From an uncultured Alphaproteobacteria bacterium (GTDB lineage: Bacteria; Pseudomonadota; Alphaproteobacteria; Caulobacterales; Caulobacteraceae), in the NCBI GenBank assembly GCA_903892305.1, contig CAITHQ010000013.1, forward strand, positions 1 to 47,563: a stretch of DNA of 47,563 bases, in the 5' to 3' direction. The position numbers were made by a program, and so were the translations under genes. Under the pieces are notes generated by a model, which saw only the letters and a list, made by a program, of their open reading frames with translations, did not search any database and was not told the origin of the DNA. Within the stretch, counting starts at the first letter, position 1, and every line of letters begins with the position of its first letter. Below are positions 1 through 8,474 of this stretch, piece by piece.

Positions 1-15
1 ACTTCGGTCATGGGC

Positions 16-622
16 CTATTTCTTCACGAACTCGACTTCGAACACGAGGTCCAGATCATCACCGGCGAAGGGTAGCATGGCTGTGACTCCAAAGTCCGAG
101 CGCTTGATACGGCCCGTTCCTGAAAACCCCATGCGCGTACCAATCCCAAGCATGCCCGGGCCAAAGCCGTTGAATGTGGCGTCTAGCCGCACAGGTTTGG
201 TCACCCCATGGAAAGTCAGGTCGCCGGAAATGGTTCCCTTACCGTCCTGAGCCTCGATCCGATTGGCGACAAAGGTGATGTCTGGGTACTTCGCGGCGTT
301 AAAATAGGAGGGGGCCGGCTATGGTCTTGTCGAAGTCCGGCAGGCCCGTATTGATTGAGGTCGGGTCGACCTTGATGGTCGCCACCGTGGTCGGCCAGGT
401 CGCCGGATCAAAGGCGAAGAGGCCGTCCAAACGATCGAAGCGCATGGTGAATCGGGAAAAGCCGCCGAGGTGGGCGATTTTGACCAGCAGACTGGCGTGA
501 CGCTTGTCCAAGACATAGTCGCCCTTGGGCGCCGCGGCCGGGTCATTGCTGATCGGGTTTGCGTGGGCCGCAGCTGAAAGGCCGAGGGCTAGGGCCAGGA
601 TCAGGGGCGCGAGGCGAGACAT
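16..622 (-). pseudogene. YceI-family periplasmic protein, frameshifted
   Basis: YceI proteins are exported lipocalin-like barrels that bind isoprenoid-type ligands. The start at 622 gives a clean signal peptide (MSRLAPLILALALGLSAAAHA). The YceI body follows (DKRHASLLVKIAHLGGFSRFTMRF, then DPTSINTGLPDFDKTIAGP) and the frame then ends early at LLF-stop. The rest of the domain continues in another frame down to 16 (TFVANRIEAQDGKGTISGDL, then GVTKPVRLDATFNGFGPG, ending VEFVKK). Removing one base from the G5 run at 310-314 restores GPSYFNAAKYPDITF, a normal YceI junction, so the break is a single +1 homopolymer shift. Total length of about 200 residues fits the family. It may be a genuine recent pseudogene or a sequencing/assembly error; I cannot tell which. 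It is divergent from the DUF2946 gene. Confidence 0.8.
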
Positions 623-707
623 GCGTGCGGGTCTTTCCGAAGCGAGTGTCGTTACGAACGCGATTTCCTCGAGACATGATCCCTGAAATGTCCTAGGGGC
701 AAGACTT

Positions 708-1106
708 ATGGATAGGGCAAAACGCACTTTGGGAGTCTGGCGCAGCGTCGCTGTGGCGCTCAGCGTGCTGGCGATCGCCCTGAAGGTCCTGACGCCCTCC
801 GGCTTTATGATGGCTCAGCAGGCCGGGGGATTCCCGCTGGTGATCTGCACCGGCCAGGGCCCCTTGGTCATCGCCGACCACAGCGATCAAAAGGCGCCCG
901 CCCACAAGACCTCTGAAACCCCCTGCGCCTTCGCAGGGCTTGGCGCGCCCCTCGCCTCCGAGCCTATGGGGCAGATTGCGGCCATCAGCCCGATTGAACT
1001 GCACGCGATCCTGCAGACCCCTTGGATTGATCACAGGCCTGAGCGCAGGCTGGCGGCGCCCCCGCCGCAATCTCATGCGCCCCCCGCCCTTTCGGAATTG
1101 ATCTGA
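708..1106 (+). CDS. DUF2946-like small exported/membrane protein
   Basis: This is a 132-residue protein with an N-terminal hydrophobic segment (about residues 12-30, SVAVALSVLAIALKVLTPSG) followed by GFPLVICTGQGPLVI and a short His/Cys-bearing stretch (ADHSD, ETPCAFAGLG). That layout matches DUF2946 proteins, which are often found beside TonB-dependent metal receptors. The C-terminal half is Pro/Ala rich and probably disordered. It lies 172 bp upstream of a TonB receptor on the same strand. The gap includes a short GC dyad followed by CTTTTT (about 1221-1243) that could be a weak attenuator. A role in copper or another metal is inferred from context only; the biochemical function is unknown. 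Confidence 0.7.
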   Translation: MDRAKRTLGVWRSVAVALSVLAIALKVLTPSGFMMAQQAGGFPLVICTGQGPLVIADHSDQKAPAHKTSETPCAFAGLGAPLASEPMGQIAAISPIELHAILQTPWIDHRPERRLAAPPPQSHAPPALSELI

Positions 1107-1278
1107 GCCTCCAGAGCGGCCTTGGGCTGCGTCTGGCCTGAGACATGCCGGCCCGACCTTGGGTCGGCTCGCCGCCACACCCGTCAATTCTGCCTTCCGA
1201 AGTCCATCGTCTCGGCATGACCGCCCCTGGAGCGGCGCTTTTTGATGACGGCCTTCGGGTTGATCGAAAGTTCACGCC

Positions 1279-3588
1279 ATGCGTCTGTCTACACAAACCT
1301 CCGTCTTCGCCCTGTCCCTAGCCTTCGCCGTCAGCAGCCCCGCCCTGGCGGAGGCTGCAGGGTCTGACAACACGGTCAGCCAGGTTATTGTCACCGGCAA
1401 GCGGACCCCAGACCCTATCGAAAATCCGCCATCGACCATTGCGACTGTAACGGCCGACTCGATCGCCAAGACGGTCAACGCCGCCAGTGTTGAAGACACC
1501 CTAAAATACCTGCCAAGCCTGCTGATCCGTAAGCGGCACATTGGCGATAACTTCGCCCCGATCGCCACCCGCACCTCTGGCCTTGGCGCCTCGGCCCGCA
1601 GCCTGATCTATGCGGACGGCGCCCTGCTATCGGCCCTGATCGGCAACAATAATGGCAATGGCAGCCCCCGTTGGACCCTGGTGACGCCTGAGGAAATCGA
1701 GCGGATCGACGTGCTCTACGGCCCCTTCTCTGCGGCCTATTCCGGCAATTCCATCGGAACGACCGTCAACATCAAGACCCGTATGCCCGACAAGTTCGAG
1801 GCCCGCGCCACGGCGCTGACGAATTATGAGGACTTCTCCCTCTATGGAACCCGCCAGTCCCTGAGAACCAACCAGTTTTCAACCTCGGTCGGCGACCGGT
1901 TTGGCGCCTTCGCCGTCCTTGGCAGTTTCACGCGGACCGACGCCCACGCCCAGCCGATCAGCTTCACGACGATTACCGGGAAGACCAACCCGTCGGGGGC
2001 GAGCGGCGGTTATGGCGACCTCAACAAGCTGGCCCAGGCCATCCGCGTGCTCGGCGCCGGGGGCATCGAACATCACATTCAGGATACGGCTAAGCTCAAG
2101 CTGGCCCTAGACCTGACCCCAAAAATCCACGCCAGCTATATTCTGGCCTCTTGGACCGACGACACTCAAGGCGGGGTTCAGAGCTATCTGACCGACGCCG
2201 CCGGGGCGACTGCCTACCCGACCGCCAACTCTGGGGTCACCACCGGATTCAACTCAGCTGTATACACCCGCGACGCCCGGCACTTCAGTCAGGTCCTCAA
2301 TGTCCTAGGCGAAGAGGCCAGGCTGAACTGGCAGGTCATTGGGACTCTCTATCGCTATGAGCACGACTGGCAGAACAATCCTTCCCCAGACGCGGCCACG
2401 GGGACCACAGCCTCCACAGGTTTGATCGGGACCCGCAATGACCTGCCCTCCGCCTTCGCCGGCGGGGTCGGGACCACTCAAAAGCAGGACGGCACAGGCT
2501 GGCGCACCCTCGACGCTAAGGCGGCTCTGAAGTTCGGGCCAGACGATCAACACACCCTTAGCGGCGGCCTGCATTTCGACGATGAGACCCTGAACGCCCG
2601 AACCTTCACCCTGGCCAACTGGCGCGACAGCAAGTCCGCCTTAGGTCAGCTCCGGTCCGCCTCCCATGGCGTCACCCAGACCAAGGCTTTCTGGGCTCAA
2701 GATCAGGTCAAACTCAGTCCGTTGCTCACCCTGACCTTCGGCGGGCGCTATGAATGGTGGGAGGCCTCCAAGGGCTTCAACACCACCCTGTCGACCGCGG
2801 TGAATGCCACGCTTGTTCAGCCTGCCAGAAGGGATGATTTCTTCAGCCCTAAAGCCTCTTTGGAGTGGCGGGTTCAGGACGATCTCAGCCTGCGCCTCTC
2901 GGCCGGTCGCGCCTATCGGACGCCGACAGTCGGGGAGCTCTACCAGACCACGTCAGTCGGAACCCTGTTGGCCAACCCCAATCCGGGCCTGCTGCCGGAG
3001 CAAGCGACCTCCTATGAACTCGCCGTGGAAAAGCAGTCTGAGGGGTCAAACCTGCGACTTTCCCTGTTCAGCGAGGTGGTGCGCGACGCCCTGATCTCTC
3101 AGCTGAACCTCGCCAAGAACACGACCTTCATTCAGAACGTCGATCGCACCCGCGCCGAAGGCGTGGAGCTGGCGGGAAGCCGCCTGGACCTACTGCCCAA
3201 GGTCGATGTCACGGCCAGCCTGACCTATGTGAACGCAGTCACCGCCAAGGATACGGCCTTTCCGGCGGCGGTGGGCAAGCTCCTGCCCAGCGTGCCGCAA
3301 TGGAAGGGCGCAGCCGTTATCAGTTGGCGCGCCACAGACGCCCTGACGATTTCAACGGCGGCTAGGTTCGCCAGCCGCAACTACGCCAACCTGGCCAATG
3401 ACGACACGGTGGGGAACACCTATCAGGGCTTTTATCGCTATGTGGTCGTCGACGCCCGGGCAGTTTATCGGATCAATGATCACGCCGATGTGTCGGTCGG
3501 CGTCGATAACCTCAACAATGACAAGTACTTCCTCTTCCACCCCTTCCCTCAGCGTTCCTACTTCGCGCAGGTGAATTGGAAGATGTGA
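1279..3588 (+). CDS. TonB-dependent receptor
   Basis: This is a 769-residue outer-membrane active transporter. The signal peptide is clear (MRLSTQTSVFALSLAFAVSSPALAEA). A TonB-box-like stretch follows (VSQVIVTGKR, about residues 34-43), then a plug domain (about 50-165, with LIYADGALLSALIG and EIERIDVLYGPFSAAYSG) and a long 22-strand-type barrel. Typical receptor signatures near the C-terminus include RLSAGRAYRTPTVGELYQ and a final aromatic strand ending YFAQVNWKM. The last residue is Met rather than the usual Phe or Trp. The neighbours (DUF2946 upstream, DJ-1 and PepSY proteins downstream on the same strand) suggest uptake of a metal or metal complex. The substrate cannot be read from the sequence. 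Confidence 0.93.
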   Translation: MRLSTQTSVFALSLAFAVSSPALAEAAGSDNTVSQVIVTGKRTPDPIENPPSTIATVTADSIAKTVNAASVEDTLKYLPSLLIRKRHIGDNFAPIATRTSGLGASARSLIYADGALLSALIGNNNGNGSPRWTLVTPEEIERIDVLYGPFSAAYSGNSIGTTVNIKTRMPDKFEARATALTNYEDFSLYGTRQSLRTNQFSTSVGDRFGAFAVLGSFTRTDAHAQPISFTTITGKTNPSGASGGYGDLNKLAQAIRVLGAGGIEHHIQDTAKLKLALDLTPKIHASYILASWTDDTQGGVQSYLTDAAGATAYPTANSGVTTGFNSAVYTRDARHFSQVLNVLGEEARLNWQVIGTLYRYEHDWQNNPSPDAATGTTASTGLIGTRNDLPSAFAGGVGTTQKQDGTGWRTLDAKAALKFGPDDQHTLSGGLHFDDETLNARTFTLANWRDSKSALGQLRSASHGVTQTKAFWAQDQVKLSPLLTLTFGGRYEWWEASKGFNTTLSTAVNATLVQPARRDDFFSPKASLEWRVQDDLSLRLSAGRAYRTPTVGELYQTTSVGTLLANPNPGLLPEQATSYELAVEKQSEGSNLRLSLFSEVVRDALISQLNLAKNTTFIQNVDRTRAEGVELAGSRLDLLPKVDVTASLTYVNAVTAKDTAFPAAVGKLLPSVPQWKGAAVISWRATDALTISTAARFASRNYANLANDDTVGNTYQGFYRYVVVDARAVYRINDHADVSVGVDNLNNDKYFLFHPFPQRSYFAQVNWKM

Positions 3589-3665
3589 ACGCCCCACTCG
3601 CCAAATCTCAATCCCATTCGTCTGCATCCGCCATTTGCAATGGATACTCAATGATGAGCGACCCT

Positions 3666-4367
3666 ATGAAACGCCGAACCCTTCTCGGCCGCATGGTTGC
3701 GGCATTTGCTGCAAGCCTAGCAATCTCCGCCAGCACTGCGCGTGCAGAGAGCTCCAAGACGCAAAAAGGCGACAAGAAGCTGATCGGCGTCGTGCTCTAT
3801 CCGGGCTTTGAAGTTCTTGATGTCTTCGGTCCCGTCGAGATGTGGGCCAATGTTCCAGACTTTAAGGTCGTCCTAATCGCCCAGAAAATGGGGGCGGTGA
3901 AGTCAGCCCAAGGGGTCAGCGTCGTCGCCGACTTTGACTTTGAGACTGCGCCGCCCCTGGACATCATGATGGTGCCTGGAGGCATTGGGACCTATGCCGA
4001 ACTGGGGAATGCGGTCTTCCTCGACTACCTTCGCAAGCAGGACCAGACCACCGAGTTCACGACCTCAGTTTGCACGGGCTCCGCCTTGCTGGCCAAGGCG
4101 GGACTTCTGAGGGGGCGGCGGGCCACGTCGAACAAGAAGTTCTTTTCTCTGGCGGTCAAACAGGATCCCAGCGTCACTTGGATCAAGCACGCCCGGTGGG
4201 TTGAAGACGGCAAGTTGATCACCTCATCAGGCGTTTCTGCCGGAACAGACATGGCTTTGGGGCTGGTGGCAAAGATCTATGGCAAGGACCGCGCCCGCGC
4301 TCTTGCTGACGTCCTCGAATACCAATGGAGCGAAGATCCGCACCTCGATCCCTTCGCTATCCAATAA
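3666..4367 (+). CDS. Exported DJ-1/PfpI family protein
   Basis: This is a class-I glutamine-amidotransferase-like (DJ-1/PfpI) protein. The ORF track starts at 3576, inside the end of the receptor gene. I prefer ATG 3666 (233 residues) because it places a twin-arginine-like signal at the N-terminus (MKRRTLLGRM, then AAFAASLAISASTARA), which suggests Tat export; 3651 and 3654 are alternative starts. The core motifs are GFEVLDVFGPVEMW with its acidic residue, IMMVPGG, and the nucleophile elbow SVCTGSALLA with Cys136. The C-terminal part reads TSSGVSAGTDMALGLVAKIYG. Related proteins include isonitrile hydratases and AraC-fused sensor domains. The GRRATSNKKFF stretch fits another branch better, so no reaction is assigned. 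The gene sits between a receptor and a PepSY protein, 27 bp before the latter. Confidence 0.85.
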   Translation: MKRRTLLGRMVAAFAASLAISASTARAESSKTQKGDKKLIGVVLYPGFEVLDVFGPVEMWANVPDFKVVLIAQKMGAVKSAQGVSVVADFDFETAPPLDIMMVPGGIGTYAELGNAVFLDYLRKQDQTTEFTTSVCTGSALLAKAGLLRGRRATSNKKFFSLAVKQDPSVTWIKHARWVEDGKLITSSGVSAGTDMALGLVAKIYGKDRARALADVLEYQWSEDPHLDPFAIQ

Positions 4368-4394
4368 TCCGACACCGGCAAACTAGGAGGACCC

Positions 4395-5834
4395 ATGGTG
4401 TCCAAAGACAATTTGCAAGTGCGTGTCAGCCCTGTTGGCCTAGCCATTTGGCCCGACTATCGCACCATCTGGCGCTGGCACTTCTATGCTGGCCTATTCT
4501 GCATTCCCTTCGTCATGTGGCTGGCTGCGACCGGCTCAATCTATCTGTTCAAGCCGCAGATCGAGGCCTGGTTGGAGCGCCCCTATGACCATTTGACCCT
4601 GACCGGCCATGCCCAACCCCCGTCTGCACAGGTCAGGGCGGCCCTCGCCGCCGTCCCGGGAACCGTGCTGCGCGCCTACGAGCTGCCCCAAACGCCGACG
4701 GCAGCCGCGAGAGTCATTGTCAGCCAGGGCGCGAAACAGGTTCGGGTCTATGTGCGTCCTGACAATCTTCAGGTGCTCAAGATTCTCAATGAGGATGACC
4801 GGTTTATGCGGACGATCTTCCGCATGCATGGCGAACTCCTGATCGGGGATCGGGGCTCAAACCTGGTGGAACTGGCCGCCTGTTGGACCATTGTCATGTT
4901 GATCACCGGCCTCTTTCTCTGGTGGCCGCGGGGCGCCAACGGCCTAGCCGGATTGGTCTGGCCTCGCCTAAGCGGGGGGCGGCGCCAATTTTGGCGAGAC
5001 CTCCACGCCGTGACGGGGGTCTGGATTTCGCTCTTTGCGCTCTTTCTACTGCTGTCAGGGCTGCCCTGGGCCAAGAACTGGGGCGGCTATCTGAAGGCGG
5101 TGCGAAAACTCACTGGAACCGCCGCAGCGACACAGGACTGGACCAACGGCCGTTCCTCCGAACTGGCCCAAAGGCGAGGGCAAGACGCGGCGACCCGCGC
5201 GGCCCAGTCAGACGAACATGCCGACCATATGGGCACGGCGGGGATGAAGATGGCCGGCATGGCGGGGATGACCCTGCCCATGGATCGCTACGCCCCCTTA
5301 GATCTCATGGTTCCTAAGGTCGCCGCCTTGCATCTTCCGCCCCCCGTCTTGATTTCCCCGCCTGGAAAAAAGCGCGGCGGATGGACTGGGAAGTCCGATA
5401 CGCCAAACCGCCCTCAGCGCGTTGACCTCACCCTGGATGCGGGGACAGGGGCGATCCTTTCGCGAACCAACTTCAATCAAAGGCATTGGATTGATCAGGT
5501 GGTGGGAACTGGCGTCGCCGCCCACGAAGGCCAACTGTTTGGCGCCCTAAACCAAGCCCTGGGGGTCTTTACGGCCCTAGGCCTGCTGATCCTGTCGACC
5601 AGTGCGGTGGTCATGTGGGTCAGGAAGCGACCGCCGGGTCAATTGGGTGCGCCGCAGGCGCTATCAGAACGGCGTATAGGCGCGGGCGTCGTGGTGATCG
5701 GGGCTTTGCTGTTCATCTACCTACCCCTGCTCGCCCTGTCAGCGATCTTGGTCGCTGTTTTGGAGAGGCTGATCCTCCGACAAATCCCTGGGGTGGCCGA
5801 CTGGCTGGGGTTAAGCCGGGCAAACGCCCCCTAG
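4395..5834 (+). CDS. PepSY-associated transmembrane protein with Met/His-rich loop
   Basis: This is a 479-residue PepSY_TM-family inner-membrane protein. The start is fixed by a perfect AGGAGG four bases upstream. About five membrane segments are visible: residues 28-50, 157-178, 205-228, 390-412 and 430-455. The family signatures are present (WRWHFYAGLFCIPF, GELLIGDRGSNLVELAACW, GLFLWWPR, DLHAVTGVWISLFALFLL). Members next to TonB receptors are thought to help reduce or release metal from imported complexes. Between segments 3 and 4 a loop at about 271-297 is rich in Met and His (DEHADHMGTAGMKMAGMAGM), the kind of ligand set used for Cu(I). It is the last gene of the DUF2946-receptor-DJ-1-PepSY set. 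A copper or iron role is inferred. Confidence 0.88.
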   Translation: MVSKDNLQVRVSPVGLAIWPDYRTIWRWHFYAGLFCIPFVMWLAATGSIYLFKPQIEAWLERPYDHLTLTGHAQPPSAQVRAALAAVPGTVLRAYELPQTPTAAARVIVSQGAKQVRVYVRPDNLQVLKILNEDDRFMRTIFRMHGELLIGDRGSNLVELAACWTIVMLITGLFLWWPRGANGLAGLVWPRLSGGRRQFWRDLHAVTGVWISLFALFLLLSGLPWAKNWGGYLKAVRKLTGTAAATQDWTNGRSSELAQRRGQDAATRAAQSDEHADHMGTAGMKMAGMAGMTLPMDRYAPLDLMVPKVAALHLPPPVLISPPGKKRGGWTGKSDTPNRPQRVDLTLDAGTGAILSRTNFNQRHWIDQVVGTGVAAHEGQLFGALNQALGVFTALGLLILSTSAVVMWVRKRPPGQLGAPQALSERRIGAGVVVIGALLFIYLPLLALSAILVAVLERLILRQIPGVADWLGLSRANAP

Positions 5835-5900
5835 AGCATGTTCCGATACGTGGGAACGGGCCCTTGGTGACGGTCAATCGTCAGCACTGAAGATGGCCAG

Positions 5901-5933
5901 AAAAAACGCCGCCCCTCTTTCGAAGGGCGGCGT
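5901..5933 (-). terminator. Intrinsic terminator of the second TonB receptor gene
   Basis: A perfect 9-bp stem (ACGCCGCCC at 5906-5914 with GGGCGGCGT at 5925-5933) has a 10-base loop. On the minus strand it is followed by an uninterrupted T6. It lies 30 bases past the stop codon of the minus-strand receptor gene, and the T tract is on that gene's side only. It also separates that gene from the convergent PepSY gene. Confidence 0.85.
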
Positions 5934-5963
5934 CAATCTTCAGCTCATCCCGTCGTCGGGGTG

Positions 5964-8330
5964 TTAGAACTTCTGACCAAACTTGATCGAGAAGGTGCGC
6001 GGACGAATGGGTCGGACATAGGTCTGGCCGCAAACCGTCGGGGTGCATTCCGAGGTGCGGATGGTCTCGCCGGCGATATCCGCCAGATTGGTCAGGGCGA
6101 CTTCCAGGTTCCAGGCGTCCCGGTCGAGACCGGCTGACAAGTCAACCGATTGGAACCCGCTTTGGCGGCCCAGGAGCCTGCGCTCCGTCAACCGCAGGTC
6201 CGCCCAGCTTGAGGTCTGGAAAACCACAGCGCCTTGGACGTGGGCGTTCATGTCGCCCATTGGGAATTCATAACGCGCGACCGCATTACCCTTGAACTTC
6301 GGCGTCACCGGCAGGGTGGTTCCCGCCGGAGCCTGGGGCTTGCCGCAGACCTTGATGGGAACACCTTTCGCGTCGACCGTGCCGCAATAGTCGGAGGCCA
6401 GCTTGGCGTCAGTAATGCTGGCAGCGGCGCTCAGGTGAAGACCGTCGACCGGGGTCGCCCAGGAAAGTTCGCTTTCCAGGCCCTTGATCCGCGCCTGGCC
6501 GGCATTGCGGATTTCGGTGAAGGAGTTGGGCCCCAGGAAGGAGAACTGGAAGTCCGTCCAATCTTCATAATAGGCCGCGCCATTGAACCGAATGGTGCGG
6601 TCCGCCGACTCGGTCTTCCAGCCCAGTTCGTAATTGTAGAGATAGTCGGCCACATAGGGCGCAAGGGTCGAGCGACGATTAATGCCGCCTGGACGGAAGC
6701 CCTGCGAATAGGTTGCGTAGAGCAGCTTGCCTTCAGCCACCTGCCAATTGAGGTTGGCCTTATAGATGGTGCCGGTTTCCTTGGCGCGCTTGTTCAGGTT
6801 GGTGCAGGGGCTGCCGGCGACGCTGCTGGCGGCGAAGCAGGCGGCTTCCCCTGTCCGCGAGCTATAGCCTCTGCCGAAGCCAAAGAAGCCGTAGAGCGAG
6901 TTATCCGCCTTAAAGTTACGGGCGCCGAGGGTCAGGGTCAGGGTCTTGGTGAGGTCTGCATAGACTTCGCCAAAGATCGCCTCGTCCCGGTCCACTCGGA
7001 ATTGATCGGTGAGCCAGAGGGTGTCCTTACGGCCTTTCACAGAGATCGCCGGATCGATGCCCGTGATCTGATAATTTTGCTCGATCAGGTGGGTCTGACG
7101 CTGTTGGAAGGCACCGACCAAGAACCGAACGCGCCACTCCTGGGGCGAGCTAATGCGGATTTCATGGGACTGACGGGTGAAGTGGTCGTTGCCCGTAATC
7201 CGCTGGGTCGGATCAATGACATTCCCAGCAGCGTCGGTGATATAGGCGCCCGACCCAAACAGGGTGTCGTAGAAGTAGGAATAGTCGGTGTAGTCAGAGT
7301 GGGTGTTGATCTTCCGGTCCATGTAGGAGCCGGAATAGACGAGGTCGAAGTCGCTGATCTTACCCTGAACGGTCAGGGCGGCCTGGTACCACTTGTCCTT
7401 GCTGCCTTCCGGCAGGAAGTGCTTCACCTGGTACTTCTTTAGCCCAACATCATACCCGAACACGCCATTGGCCTTGGTTTCCTGAGCCATGATGGTGGGG
7501 CGAACAGTCCAGTTGTCATTGACCTCGAACACCACAGCGGCGCGAGCGCCGATCGTGTCGACATAGTTGTAATTGTCCTTGGCCCGGGCGCTGTTGTTGA
7601 TGGTGACGCCCGATGATGGGTAGGTCCGCGTACCTTTGATATTGTCGATGAAGCCAGCATCGTGCTGATCCCACCCGACGAGGCGCACGGCGATCTGGTC
7701 GCTCACTGGGATGTTCACCATGCCTTCGGCAGAATAGCCAGAGTCGCCATGGTTCACTGAATTGACGCTCAGGTCATAGCGACCCTTAAAGGTGCCAATT
7801 TCGGGGGCATTGGTGACGAGCTTCAAAGTGCCCGACTGGGAGCTCGCGCCGTACAGCGTGCCCTGGGGTCCGGCCAGGGCTTCCACTCGGGCGATGTCGT
7901 AAATGTGCAGATCTAGGGCACCGCCGATGGTGGTGATCGGTGCTTCGTCAAGATAGGTGCCGACGCTGGGCAGGGAGCCAGAGTGGTTGCCGTCGCCGCC
8001 CGAGGCGACGCCGCGCATGTAGACGGTGGAGAAGCCGGGTGCTGCGCTCTGTACCGCAACGCTGGGCAGGAACTTCACATAGGCGTCGAAGTTATCAATG
8101 CTGAGCTGCTCAAGCTTTTTCGTGGACATGGCCATCACCGCGGCCGGGACGTCCTGAATGTTTTCTTCCCGCTTGGAGGCCGTGACCACCAGTTCTTCGA
8201 CCGTCGCAGACGGCGCAGAGGCTGCGGCGTCGGCCGCAAAGGCGGCAGGGACGCCCGCCAGCATAGAGGTTGCGAGGAGGCTGACGCCGAATGCCATACG
8301 GCCCGACCGACCCTTTACTGCGCGCATCAT
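5964..8330 (-). CDS. TonB-dependent receptor
   Basis: This is a 788-residue outer-membrane receptor. The signal peptide is MAFGVSLLATSMLAGVPAAFA. The N-terminal TonB-box region (VEELVVTASKREENIQDVPAAV, starting near residue 44) is typical of the large group found in Caulobacterales and Sphingomonadales for organic ligands such as plant or polymer breakdown products. The plug shows VYMRGVASGG, YLDEAPIT and ARVEALAGPQGTLYGASS. The barrel shows YSQGFRPGGINRRS and YNYELGWKTE, and ends RTFSIKFGQKF with the expected terminal Phe. The gene stands alone between its own promoter and terminator. The ligand is unknown. The 402-residue plus-strand ORF over it (6234-7442) is an antisense shadow. Confidence 0.94.
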   Translation of the reverse strand: MMRAVKGRSGRMAFGVSLLATSMLAGVPAAFAADAAASAPSATVEELVVTASKREENIQDVPAAVMAMSTKKLEQLSIDNFDAYVKFLPSVAVQSAAPGFSTVYMRGVASGGDGNHSGSLPSVGTYLDEAPITTIGGALDLHIYDIARVEALAGPQGTLYGASSQSGTLKLVTNAPEIGTFKGRYDLSVNSVNHGDSGYSAEGMVNIPVSDQIAVRLVGWDQHDAGFIDNIKGTRTYPSSGVTINNSARAKDNYNYVDTIGARAAVVFEVNDNWTVRPTIMAQETKANGVFGYDVGLKKYQVKHFLPEGSKDKWYQAALTVQGKISDFDLVYSGSYMDRKINTHSDYTDYSYFYDTLFGSGAYITDAAGNVIDPTQRITGNDHFTRQSHEIRISSPQEWRVRFLVGAFQQRQTHLIEQNYQITGIDPAISVKGRKDTLWLTDQFRVDRDEAIFGEVYADLTKTLTLTLGARNFKADNSLYGFFGFGRGYSSRTGEAACFAASSVAGSPCTNLNKRAKETGTIYKANLNWQVAEGKLLYATYSQGFRPGGINRRSTLAPYVADYLYNYELGWKTESADRTIRFNGAAYYEDWTDFQFSFLGPNSFTEIRNAGQARIKGLESELSWATPVDGLHLSAAASITDAKLASDYCGTVDAKGVPIKVCGKPQAPAGTTLPVTPKFKGNAVARYEFPMGDMNAHVQGAVVFQTSSWADLRLTERRLLGRQSGFQSVDLSAGLDRDAWNLEVALTNLADIAGETIRTSECTPTVCGQTYVRPIRPRTFSIKFGQKF

Positions 8331-8397
8331 TCGTAAGATCCCTGATTGAACGGCGCGAGAGACCTCCGCCTAAACTGCGTTCTCTCGGTGCTAATCA

Positions 8398-8426
8398 CTA
8401 GCAAACGGCAGGGGTGGTCCTGTCAA
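8398..8426 (-). promoter_or_regulatory. Predicted sigma70-type promoter of the second TonB receptor
   Basis: On the minus strand, TTGACA (8426-8421) is followed after exactly 17 bases by TGCTAG (8403-8398). This lies 68 bp upstream of the receptor start at 8330. The -35 hexamer is consensus and the -10 is weak (TGCTAG versus TATAAT). It sits in the 144-bp gap between the sulfotransferase and receptor genes, which supports separate transcription of the receptor. Confidence 0.45.
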
Positions 8427-8474
8427 GGTTGTGACACACATCTGTCGCAAAGTGTGGCTTAGGCGCCAGCCTTT

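Noticed and set aside
1153-1167. CCGACC-TTG-GGTCGG hairpin between the DUF2946 and TonB receptor genes
   Set aside because: It is a 6-bp stem with no U tract and no match to a riboswitch I know; left as an unexplained small dyad.
6234-7442. 402-residue plus-strand ORF inside the second TonB receptor
   Set aside because: It lies wholly antisense to a full-length receptor with intact motifs, and its translation has no recognisable domain; it is a codon-bias shadow in GC-rich DNA.
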